Assembly: GCA_947448095.1 (NCBI GenBank)
Contig: CANFNN010000058.1
Coordinates: 1 to 13,124 of the forward strand
Reading direction: 5' to 3'
Source: Bacteriovoracaceae bacterium
GTDB lineage: Bacteria > Bdellovibrionota > Bacteriovoracia > Bacteriovoracales > Bacteriovoracaceae
Length of the DNA stretch: 13,124 nucleotides
A program made the position numbers and the translations under genes. The notes beneath the pieces are model-generated. The model was not told where the DNA came from, made no database searches, and was given only the letters and a program-made list of their open reading frames with translations. The number at the start of each line of letters is the position of its first letter. The first letter of the stretch is position 1. Shown one piece after another: positions 1 through 7,257 of this stretch.

Positions 1-289
1 AGAGTGGTTTTGTGACTAAATTAAACCAGGTAAAGAATCCGCCGAAGCAGATGAAAAATGTGTCCACAAGGGAAGAAGCTGTGAGCATGTTATTAACAGC
101 AGCAAATCCCGCAAACATGAGTAAAGAAAGCCCAGCAAAGCAGCCAGTCATTAGCAGGGTGTGCTTAAAAGTCATGAGAGTCGCGGGTTCAGGTCTTAAA
201 AAAGAGAAAGGCCACCAGATAAAATCTCTATCTGATAACCAGTTATGACTATCTGGAATAATACTTAAGATCTTTGTGAGAATATTCAT
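1..289 (-). CDS. Unidentified multi-pass membrane protein, N-terminal part (runs off window)
   Basis: The frame is open from ATG 289-287 to the window edge, giving 96 residues of the N-terminus; the 3' end is missing. The first 40 or so residues are polar with an aromatic cluster (FIWWPFSFLRPEP, about 23-35). Two hydrophobic segments follow, at about residues 45-66 and 75-92, so this is an inner-membrane protein with at least two membrane spans. The start overlaps the helicase stop as ATGA, and no good Shine-Dalgarno lies upstream (only GGAAG, too far away), so translational coupling to the helicase is likely. I do not recognise the family. Because the coding sense is minus, the plus-strand open frame at 12-248 is a shadow. 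Confidence 0.75.
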   Translation of the reverse strand, partial: MNILTKILSIIPDSHNWLSDRDFIWWPFSFLRPEPATLMTFKHTLLMTGCFAGLSLLMFAGFAAVNNMLTASSLVDTFFICFGGFFTWFNLVTKPL

Positions 290-2298
290 TTTAGTGAGTC
301 CATTAAACTTCCAAAGAAGTTCTTTTTAAAATCTTTTACTTCATCTTCAGACATTTCGCCAAAATTAGTACGATCTAGTTCTTTAAAGCATGTTTCAAGT
401 TCAATCACAAATCTGGATTTAAACCTTGGAAACATCTTGTTATACATTTTTCTTTCTTTTGCATAAGTCATGATTAATTTTTTTCGGGCACGGGTCACAC
501 CAACGTAGCAAAGTCTTCTTTCTTCTGAGACGTCACTTCCATCCTGGATAGTTTTTTTATGAGGCAGAAGCTCCTCTTCCATTCCAATCAGAAAAACGGT
601 ATCAAACTCAAGGCCCTTAGATGCATGCAGAGTCATGAGAGTGACTTCATTTTTTTTAGTGTCATCACCTGGAGAATTTCGGTCATGGGAATCGGCCAAT
701 AGTAGGCGCTCAACAAAGTTCTTTAAAGTTGCATCATCGTGGTAGCGGTCCTGGAACCTCTCGGCCGTCAGAATAAAGTTTTTTACGTCTTCTCTTTTTC
801 GATTAGAAAGCTTCTCAGAATCATAACTCTTATCAATAAAGTCATTATATTTAATTTCTTCCACCAACTGATTGATTGCCTCAACAAGTGGCTTTTCATG
901 AAAGATGCGCTGATAGTTTCTAATTAATACTACGAAATCTTTAATGTTCTCATTATCTTCTTGATCTGACAGGACCTGCAGTAGGTGACGCTTTTGTTCC
1001 TTCGCAAGGTCAAGATTCTTATTCAGCGTAACTGATCCAATCCCGCGGTTAGGAACGTTAAGAATTCTTCTGAGCGCGAGTTCGTCTCTAGGGTTTTGGA
1101 TAAGGGTTAGATATGCAATCAGGTCTTTGATTTCTTTTTTTTCATAAAATTTCTGGCCACCAATAATGTGGTAAGGCACTTGAGAAATACGAAGTTGATC
1201 CTCAAAGGGAGGAACCTGAGTATTTGAGCGGTAGAGGATGGCCATGTCAGATAACATTAATCCATGTGACTGAAGTTTAATAATTTCTTCAATCACGACT
1301 GCTGCCTCGTGGTCAGAGTCCCCGGTAGCCCATAATTGGGGGAGGGAGCCTTCCATGAGAGAGGTCCGCATGGTTTTATCTTTGCGGTTAATGTTTTGTT
1401 CAATGACCTTATTAGCAAGATTCAATATCGGAAAAGTGGAGCGGTAGTTTTCTTCAAGCTTCACGACTTTTACATTCTTGTATTGTTTTTCAAAGTTAAG
1501 AATATTGGAAATATCTGCTCCACGAAACGAATAGATGGCCTGGTCATCGTCACCCACCACACAAATATTTTCATGAGTACTTGTGAGGGCCTGAATCATA
1601 CTGAACTGGAGTTGGTTGGTGTCTTGGTACTCATCCACCATGATGTATTTAAAGCGCTCGGAATATTTCTTGGCAACTTCTGGAAATTCTTTGAACAAGC
1701 GAACCACTAGAAAAAGAATGTCATCAAAATCCAGCGCATTATAGAACTGGAGTTTTTCTTGGTAGTAGTGATAGGCAAATTCAGTTGCCCCATCATAATT
1801 ACTTTCAGGATCGTATTCAGAGCTTTTAGTAAATTCTGTGGGAGAGATGCCTTTATTTTTAAGCAGTCCAATTTTAGACATGACTTGAGCGCGATCATAA
1901 GTTTTTTCAGAACGATAATTTTTTAGTGCTTCCCGGATAATACTCATCTGGTCGGCCTGATCATAAATACTGAAGAGATTGTTATAGCCCAGGTGGTGAA
2001 TATCTTCTCGCAGGATGCGAATTCCTAGAGAATGAAAAGTGGAGAGAGTCACACCTTTTCGCATCTTTGCCGGAACGAGGTGTGCGACACGCTCCTTCAT
2101 TTCTGTTGCGGCCTTATTGGTAAAGCTTACGGCGAGAATTTCTTTCCCCGGAATCTTGAGGTTTTCGAGCATGTGAGCGATGCGGTAGGTGACGGTACGA
2201 GTCTTTCCTGAACCAGCACCCGCTAGGATCAGCACCGGACCCAGGACGGTCTCGGCAGCTTCGCGTTGTTCAGGGTTAAGGCCAGTCAGGGATATCAT
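286..2298 (-). CDS. UvrD/Rep-family superfamily 1A ATP-dependent DNA helicase
   Basis: This is a 670-residue 3'-5' DNA helicase that would unwind DNA in repair or at stalled forks. All hallmark motifs are visible: Q-motif region NPEQREA (8-14), Walker A AGAGSGKT (26-33), motif Ia FTNKAATEM (59-67), TFHSLG (87-92), motif II DEYQD (222-226), motif III GDDDQAIYSFRGA (249-261), motif IV NYRS (284-287), motif V TLHASKGLEFD (556-566) and motif VI YVGVTRARKKL (598-608). The length matches Rep (about 670) rather than PcrA/UvrD (about 720 or more), because no extended C-terminal tail follows motif VI; Rep versus UvrD cannot be settled by eye. I chose ATG 2298. A longer frame begins at TTG 2328, but that codon lies inside the spacer of the apparent promoter. 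The gene overlaps the downstream membrane-protein gene by 4 nt. Confidence 0.96.
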   Translation of the reverse strand: MISLTGLNPEQREAAETVLGPVLILAGAGSGKTRTVTYRIAHMLENLKIPGKEILAVSFTNKAATEMKERVAHLVPAKMRKGVTLSTFHSLGIRILREDIHHLGYNNLFSIYDQADQMSIIREALKNYRSEKTYDRAQVMSKIGLLKNKGISPTEFTKSSEYDPESNYDGATEFAYHYYQEKLQFYNALDFDDILFLVVRLFKEFPEVAKKYSERFKYIMVDEYQDTNQLQFSMIQALTSTHENICVVGDDDQAIYSFRGADISNILNFEKQYKNVKVVKLEENYRSTFPILNLANKVIEQNINRKDKTMRTSLMEGSLPQLWATGDSDHEAAVVIEEIIKLQSHGLMLSDMAILYRSNTQVPPFEDQLRISQVPYHIIGGQKFYEKKEIKDLIAYLTLIQNPRDELALRRILNVPNRGIGSVTLNKNLDLAKEQKRHLLQVLSDQEDNENIKDFVVLIRNYQRIFHEKPLVEAINQLVEEIKYNDFIDKSYDSEKLSNRKREDVKNFILTAERFQDRYHDDATLKNFVERLLLADSHDRNSPGDDTKKNEVTLMTLHASKGLEFDTVFLIGMEEELLPHKKTIQDGSDVSEERRLCYVGVTRARKKLIMTYAKERKMYNKMFPRFKSRFVIELETCFKELDRTNFGEMSEDEVKDFKKNFFGSLMDSLK

Positions 2299-2306
2299 TG
2301 GAGGAC

Positions 2307-2335
2307 AGCATAAAAAACACCTGGGCAAGTGTCAA
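2307..2335 (-). promoter_or_regulatory. Sigma-70-type promoter of the helicase gene
   Basis: On the minus strand TTGACA (2335-2330) is followed by a 17-nt spacer and TATGCT (2312-2307): a perfect -35, optimal spacing and a -10 matching 4 of 6 positions. The expected start point, seven to nine bases beyond the -10, falls at 2300-2298, on or just before the A of the helicase ATG. The transcript would therefore have essentially no leader. Divergent metG starts at 2417. Confidence 0.7.
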
Positions 2336-2341
2336 AATCAA

Positions 2342-2370
2342 AAGACAAAAAAGCTCTTACTTTGTAGACT
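2342..2370 (+). promoter_or_regulatory. Weak candidate promoter for metG
   Basis: AAGACA (2342-2347) and TAGACT (2365-2370) are separated by 17 nt, each matching 4 of 6 consensus positions. This would give a leader of about 40 nt before the metG ATG. It is the best candidate I found in the short divergent region, but such matches arise easily by chance. Confidence 0.3.
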
Positions 2371-2416
2371 TAAATCCACTCTGAACTCGGGCTAAATACC
2401 TTTCATTTGAGGCTAC

Positions 2417-4120
2417 ATGAAATATCTGATTACTTCTGCACTTCCTTACGCCAATGGACCGATTCATTTCGGTCATATTGCAGGTGTTTACCTTCCGGCA
2501 GACATTTTTACCCGCCACAAGAAGCTTAAAGGTGAAAAAGCCATGCATATTAGCGGTTCTGATGAGCATGGTGTCGCAATTATGCAAAATGCTCAAAAGG
2601 CGAAAATAAGCTACCAGGAATATGTAAACGGATGGCACAAGACGCATAAAGAGCTGTTTGAAAAATACGATATTAAATTCGATTTTTTTGGTCAAACCTC
2701 GGCCGAATATCACAAAGAAGAAACTCTCACTTGGTTTAATGATTTACTCGCCAAAGGCCTGATTGAAAAAAAAGCCGAGCAGCAGCTTCAGTGTCAGGAT
2801 TGTAAAAACTTTTTACCTGACCGCTTCGTTGAGGGCGAGTGCTACGTTTGTCATTATCCGGAAGCTCGAGGGGATGAATGCCCAAGTTGCGGAACTTGGA
2901 TTGATCCACTAAAACTTCTGAAACCCGTTTGTAAATTTTGTGGAAGTAAAAATGTCACTACAGTGGATTCGTTTCAGTGGTATTTGATGCTGTCTAAATC
3001 GTATGAAAAATTTCAAAACTGGTTTGAAACAAAGAAATCCACATGGCGAAAAAACGTTGTGCCATTTGTAGAATCCCTGACTAAAGATAACTTAGTAGAC
3101 CGAGCAATCACTCGTGATCTTGACTGGGGAATTGATGTTCCTCTAGCTGAGGCCAAAGGCAAAAAAATCTACGTGTGGTTTGATGCACCGATTGGATACG
3201 TTTCTAACACAAAACAATTTTTGAAAGAATCTGGATCAAAAGAAGATTATATCAAAGACTGGTGGGGTGCCAAAGATGTCACCATCGTTAATTTTATTGG
3301 TAAGGATAATATCATTTTCCATTCCATTATCTTTCCTGTCATGAGCATGGGCACAGGATTTGTGAATCCTGTGACAGATCTTCCGGCCAATCAATATGTG
3401 AATTTAGAGGGGAAACAATTTTCCAAATCTAAAGGCTGGTACGTAGATGCCGAGGAAGCCATCACTCAGTTTGGTTCGGACGCTCTTCGTTTTTATCTGA
3501 CTTCGCTTATTCCTGAAACATCGGATTCAAGCTTTACCTGGAAAGGGCTGGAGTTAAAAATCAATTCTGAGCTTGCGAACAACATTGGAAACTTTGTGAA
3601 TCGTGCCATGAAGTTTTCTGCAAAAAACTGGCCTGAAGGATTAAAGACAACGAAGTTTGACCCCTTCTTTACTGATCACTCTAAAGATGTTGAAACTTTT
3701 ATTAAAGAATATCACGAGTTACTTGATACTTATCAAATCAAAAAAGGGCAGGAGCATTTGCTTGGGCTTGGTTCAAAAGTGAATCTCTTCATTACAGAGA
3801 GAGCTCCTTGGACCGAATTTAAAACAGATCCTGAGAAAGCTGCTGAGACGATTGCAATCTCAACCGTCTATGTTTTAGTGATTGGAACTTTTTTTGCTCC
3901 TTATCTTCCTCAATTATCTAAGTCTATTCTTTCTTATTTTGGTCTCACTAGTGAGAGTGAAGTGGTTAAGAAAATTTATCAAGGTGATATGAAAGCGTTG
4001 AAAGAATTCTTTGCCAATGATTTCAAACTGCAGGTTGATCCTCAAGGATTAGTGCCGAAGATTGATCCTAAAGTGATTGAAGAGCTTGATTTGAAATTAA
4101 AAGAAAAGGCACAAGCCTAA
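2417..4120 (+). CDS. metG: Methionyl-tRNA synthetase (MetRS)
   Basis: This cytoplasmic class I synthetase charges tRNA-Met with methionine using ATP. The 567 residues carry the HIGH-type signature HFGH (17-20), the conserved SGSDEHG (46-52), the active-site stretch YVWFDAPIGY (252-261), GKDNIIFHS (295-303) and the KMSKS-type loop KQFSKS (333-338). An anticodon-binding helical domain follows from about 380 (NNIGNFVNR, 388-396). The zinc insertion holds four CxxC pairs: CQDC (126-129), CYVC (142-145), CPSC (155-158) and CKFC (172-175). The C-terminal Trbp111-like tRNA-binding domain found in E. coli MetRS (677 residues) is absent. ATG 2417 is preceded by GAGG (2409-2412), a short 4-nt spacing. 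The stop TAA is one base from the stop of the convergent gene. Confidence 0.98.
   Translation: MKYLITSALPYANGPIHFGHIAGVYLPADIFTRHKKLKGEKAMHISGSDEHGVAIMQNAQKAKISYQEYVNGWHKTHKELFEKYDIKFDFFGQTSAEYHKEETLTWFNDLLAKGLIEKKAEQQLQCQDCKNFLPDRFVEGECYVCHYPEARGDECPSCGTWIDPLKLLKPVCKFCGSKNVTTVDSFQWYLMLSKSYEKFQNWFETKKSTWRKNVVPFVESLTKDNLVDRAITRDLDWGIDVPLAEAKGKKIYVWFDAPIGYVSNTKQFLKESGSKEDYIKDWWGAKDVTIVNFIGKDNIIFHSIIFPVMSMGTGFVNPVTDLPANQYVNLEGKQFSKSKGWYVDAEEAITQFGSDALRFYLTSLIPETSDSSFTWKGLELKINSELANNIGNFVNRAMKFSAKNWPEGLKTTKFDPFFTDHSKDVETFIKEYHELLDTYQIKKGQEHLLGLGSKVNLFITERAPWTEFKTDPEKAAETIAISTVYVLVIGTFFAPYLPQLSKSILSYFGLTSESEVVKKIYQGDMKALKEFFANDFKLQVDPQGLVPKIDPKVIEELDLKLKEKAQA
4097..4118 (-). terminator. Weak possible terminator for the minus-strand exported-protein genes
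   Basis: Read on the minus strand, AGGC-TTGT-GCCT (4118-4107) forms a 4-bp stem and is followed by the T-rich run TTTCTTTTAA. It lies just past the stop of the 169-residue gene, inside the 3' end of metG. The stem is short, so this is a marginal call. Confidence 0.2.
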
Positions 4121-4121
4121 G

Positions 4122-4631
4122 TCAATTCGTGTAGCGTGGATCAAGCTTAAGGTGAAATCCGTCCCGAACATTGGCCGGGTCAAATATGGTTTGATCCCAA
4201 GACTCAAGGACCTTACCTGTTTGGCTATCGACCAGGGCCCTAAAAGATGATTGCATCTTTTTATGGCTGGTTAATGTCACAATAACTGACTCAACTAGAA
4301 TTGGATTTTCATCTCTCATCCAAACGAGAGAGCTTTCTTTTTGGATCTTAATTTCTTTTAGACCACTACCACCCTGGGCCTTGAGAGAAGTCTCGAGGCG
4401 TTTTTGCCACTTCGGAGAGGGCTTATTCACATAGCTCGTACTGGCAGGAGTTCGCTCAATTGGTTTTCGGTGCTGATCAATAACTTGTCTTATCACTGTT
4501 TTTTCATTCAATGATCCAGACACATCTCGAGATTTGTTCTCGCTAAGCGATGGAGAAGTCTCTTGTTTAAAGTAGAAGAGTGAGGTCAGGGCAACGAATA
4601 AAAAGAGCACATTTTTTTTATTTTTAGTCAT
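4122..4631 (-). CDS. Small membrane-anchored protein with PepSY/propeptide-like C-terminus
   Basis: The protein has 169 residues and no cysteine. After a basic start (MTKNKK) comes a hydrophobic segment at about 8-21 with no lipobox and no clear signal-peptidase site, so it is probably an uncleaved anchor with the rest in the periplasm. Residues 22-70 are polar and likely disordered. Residues 70-150 look like an alpha/beta fold ending in ALVDSQTGKVLESW (132-145), which resembles the closing strand pair of PepSY domains and of thermolysin/fungalysin propeptides (VDAxTGxVL). That reading is by eye only. The start ATG overlaps the end of the metallopeptidase lipoprotein gene by 8 nt, and only a weak AGAG lies upstream, so its translation probably follows that gene. 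The context suggests an inhibitor or folding partner of the peptidase. It ends 1 nt from the metG stop. Confidence 0.85.
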   Translation of the reverse strand: MTKNKKNVLFLFVALTSLFYFKQETSPSLSENKSRDVSGSLNEKTVIRQVIDQHRKPIERTPASTSYVNKPSPKWQKRLETSLKAQGGSGLKEIKIQKESSLVWMRDENPILVESVIVTLTSHKKMQSSFRALVDSQTGKVLESWDQTIFDPANVRDGFHLKLDPRYTN

Positions 4632-7206
4632 TAACGTTAAACTCTAAGTTGATAATCTTGAATGGCTTTGCACCATTGTATTCAGCATCAATATAATCAT
4701 CATTGCTTGAATCAGTTGGACTAGAAAAACAGTCCGAACAATTGCTGAATTTTGCTCTCATTCGGCATCTGAATTTTGTTCCAGGTGGAATCCACTTATT
4801 CACTTCAAAGAGAATGGCATTCCCGGCGCCAAAAATATGATCGGGATTCCCAGTTCGAATGGTTTCCATATAAGACTTTTGAGCGTCTATTTTTGAATAG
4901 AATGCTGAATTTGCGCCCGGTAGAGCTCTAACTAAGCATTCGTGTGGGTTAAAAGTAAAATCTTCAGTATAGGCGGTACCGGCAAAGCCAAGGCAATCTT
5001 TGTCCTGAAGACTAAGACCTTGTTTCTTTCTGAATTCGTTTTGGGAAACCCATCTCGTTACGTCTCCCTCTTCAAGTTGAACCAGACAAATAGGGGCCGC
5101 CGCCTCCTGAGCAAAGACGCCGGCGGTTTTAAGGTGTCGCTTAAATGTGTTCATGGTCGTTGTGCAAGTTGCTGCAGCTTCTGCACCCTGAGCAGTGGTG
5201 GTGACTTCATCCACTACGCAAGGATCAAAATTACCATTGAGTCCAGTGGTATCGGTGATGTTGACGTGATCCCAATCAGTGGCAAGAAGTTGAACTCCTG
5301 CCATTGTACTGTTGGATGAATTTTGAAGATTAGGAATAATGGCTACAATTTCTCCTGGAGAAATTCGAATATTTGAATTGTTGTACTCAATTCCTGCTAC
5401 GCCAGTTGAAGGATTCATGGGGTAGCCCTTAAAGAGTAAATTCTCAAGGATTCCAGAAATGCTGGCCTGGTTATCGATTATGTAATAGCTCGCGATATCT
5501 TTTTCGGTGCTAGGAACCGCCATACTTAATTGCTGTTTAGACACAAGCACAGTCTTCCGGCGATTTCCTTCGTTGATAGGCAGAGGAGCAAGGGCAACTG
5601 TCGTAAAGTCATCAGTGAAATTGAAGTTATTATTTTCTTTGAGCCTGATTCCGGCGTTCTTGGTGCTGGTGTTGTTATCATTGTAAGTTTTAAAAAGTAA
5701 AAGACCATAATCGTCTAGAAGCTTCTCGGATTCGTTTTGATCGAACTCTTGGCATAAAGTAGAGGAGATATATTTAGAAATATTTTTGGCCATGATCTGA
5801 GCAAACTTTCTGTATGTGGGAGGATTGATGACGTGGGCCCACATGAATGAAGAGGTCTCATCCAGATTATTAAGACGATAAATGTATGAACTTGGGTCAC
5901 GAGCGGATCCAATTTTTGTATCAAAGCCAATTGATTTTAAATCACCCATTTCACTAAAGGTTTCCGCGAGCAGCATCATCACATAAGAGGTTGAGACTTC
6001 GTGCTTATCGACAGGATTGATAGAGGCGCATTGATTTTGAAGGCTTTTCGTCAGTGCCACTAAATAGTGACTGATGATTTGACCCGCATAGTGAACATCC
6101 TCAATGGGAGTGTTGGGTTGATTAGGGTCATAGAGAATATATTGAGGGTAGGAAAGTCGGCCTTCTGAGGTTGTATCGACACCTTGAATGTGAAGAGCAT
6201 CGTCTTCACTCATCGGGCGAGTCGCACCGAGAGATTTTCCAAGCGCCCATTCACCAAAATGGGTTCGTTTGGTCATTACAAAACTGTAATAATCTGCAAC
6301 GCCTTCTCCAATGGAGCCTGCTTCGGTGTAGCCGTAACTCCCAAGATTTGATCTTAAAGGATGAAAGTCGGTTGCCAGTGCGCCAGGAACACCATTTCTA
6401 AAATTCATCATGATCGCAATCAAGGCATGACCTAATTCATGATAAACGACAGACGGATCTTGAACAAAAAAGAATGATGAGTGAGCGGACCATTTTCCAA
6501 AGCACAGATCGGGACCCGCCGGATTGAATTGAGCATTCAATTCAAAATTACAAAGTGTGTAGGTACTTAAGAAACTATTTCTAAAATAGTTGTCGTTAGT
6601 GGGGGTGTTGGCCTGAAACCAAAAAAGATTTGTTTGTGGCAAATAATAGGGCGTCGATTTTGTGCTGCCAATAAATGAGGGATTACTGTAGAGATTGTCG
6701 TAAGTGAATTTAAGTTTTTCGTAAAAAGTATTTACTCCACGCTGAACGTGATAGTGGCCATTGACCTGATAGAACTCTGATGAATTGGTTGGGAAAATCC
6801 AAGTGCCATCTGATTTTCGAGCGAGAAGTTGCTGTGAAGCACTCTTTGAGGCGAAGGTATGGAGGCAGTCACTAAAGGTTACAATGTTGCCCAATAAATC
6901 AACTGTGCAATCACCTTTAAGGAGAGTTTTATCAGTAATGAATTCTGGCATACTGCCGTCGACAAAATTTTTCATGTTGACGTCGGGTCCGTAGCCTTTG
7001 CCACCCAAGATCGCCGGACTCTCGCGGTAGATATAGGCGTGATTCACCATCTCGCCGCCATAAGAAGAGTTTGCACGCTGACCACTTGAGGTAATTTCAG
7101 TAGGGTTACAAGAAGCGAGGGTCACGAGACACAACAAAACAGCCACCTTACGAAAGGCAACTGTTGGTTTGAAATAATTTGTCATCCACTGACGTACTAC
7201 TATCAT
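4624..7206 (-). CDS. Gluzincin-like zinc metallopeptidase lipoprotein
   Basis: This 860-residue protein begins with a lipoprotein signal: a hydrophobic core at about 20-30 and lipobox LASC, with the lipidated Cys at 33. Asn34 follows, not Asp, so outer-membrane sorting is plausible. The peptidase signature is HELGH (256-260; zinc ligands His256 and His260, catalytic Glu257). GEGVADYYSF (300-309) could give the third ligand Glu301, as GEGWSD does in fungalysins. DVHYAGQIISHYL (370-382) resembles the thermolysin/fungalysin segment with the transition-state His, here His372. This combination points to the M4/M36 type. The catalytic region seems to begin soon after the lipobox, so no long propeptide is evident. 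Residues from about 530 are unassigned but carry eight of the 14 cysteines beyond the lipidated one, ending in NCSDC. ATG 7206 is supported by AAGG (7215-7212) at 5-nt spacing. The gene follows the 1031-residue gene by 51 nt. Confidence 0.85.
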   Translation of the reverse strand: MIVVRQWMTNYFKPTVAFRKVAVLLCLVTLASCNPTEITSSGQRANSSYGGEMVNHAYIYRESPAILGGKGYGPDVNMKNFVDGSMPEFITDKTLLKGDCTVDLLGNIVTFSDCLHTFASKSASQQLLARKSDGTWIFPTNSSEFYQVNGHYHVQRGVNTFYEKLKFTYDNLYSNPSFIGSTKSTPYYLPQTNLFWFQANTPTNDNYFRNSFLSTYTLCNFELNAQFNPAGPDLCFGKWSAHSSFFFVQDPSVVYHELGHALIAIMMNFRNGVPGALATDFHPLRSNLGSYGYTEAGSIGEGVADYYSFVMTKRTHFGEWALGKSLGATRPMSEDDALHIQGVDTTSEGRLSYPQYILYDPNQPNTPIEDVHYAGQIISHYLVALTKSLQNQCASINPVDKHEVSTSYVMMLLAETFSEMGDLKSIGFDTKIGSARDPSSYIYRLNNLDETSSFMWAHVINPPTYRKFAQIMAKNISKYISSTLCQEFDQNESEKLLDDYGLLLFKTYNDNNTSTKNAGIRLKENNNFNFTDDFTTVALAPLPINEGNRRKTVLVSKQQLSMAVPSTEKDIASYYIIDNQASISGILENLLFKGYPMNPSTGVAGIEYNNSNIRISPGEIVAIIPNLQNSSNSTMAGVQLLATDWDHVNITDTTGLNGNFDPCVVDEVTTTAQGAEAAATCTTTMNTFKRHLKTAGVFAQEAAAPICLVQLEEGDVTRWVSQNEFRKKQGLSLQDKDCLGFAGTAYTEDFTFNPHECLVRALPGANSAFYSKIDAQKSYMETIRTGNPDHIFGAGNAILFEVNKWIPPGTKFRCRMRAKFSNCSDCFSSPTDSSNDDYIDAEYNGAKPFKIINLEFNVND

Positions 7207-7216
7207 AAGAACCTTA

Positions 7217-7244
7217 TCGGCTGAGATTAAAGGATCTCAACCGA
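7217..7244 (-). promoter_or_regulatory. Intergenic hairpin abutting the ribosome binding site of the metallopeptidase gene
   Basis: On the minus strand TCGGTTGAGAT (7244-7234) pairs with ATCTCAGCCGA (7227-7217) around the 6-nt loop CCTTTA, giving an 11-bp stem with a single G-U pair. The Shine-Dalgarno AAGG starts one base after the stem. No T-run follows, so it is not a typical terminator. It could protect or delimit the mRNA between the two genes, or tune initiation at the peptidase gene. Confidence 0.5.
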
Positions 7245-7257
7245 GTAGCGGAGTCGG

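Noticed and set aside
12..248. Plus-strand open frame of 78 codons
   Set aside because: The minus strand of the same stretch encodes a membrane protein joined to the helicase by an ATGA overlap, with sensible hydrophobic spans; the plus frame is its shadow.
247..260. 14-base sequence GACTATCTGGAATA repeated at 12962-12975
   Set aside because: Both copies lie in coding sequence for IPDS, and one 14-base match in a window of this size is close to chance expectation.
2299..2328. Ten-residue N-terminal extension of the helicase from TTG 2328
   Set aside because: The codon lies within the promoter spacer, and the extension is unlike helicase N-termini, which start near the Q-motif.
7212..7221. 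GCCGATAA on the minus strand, identical to the FliA (sigma-28) -10 consensus
   Set aside because: The bases at the expected -35 position read TTGA rather than TAAA, and the motif is explained by the hairpin arm plus the Shine-Dalgarno AAGG.
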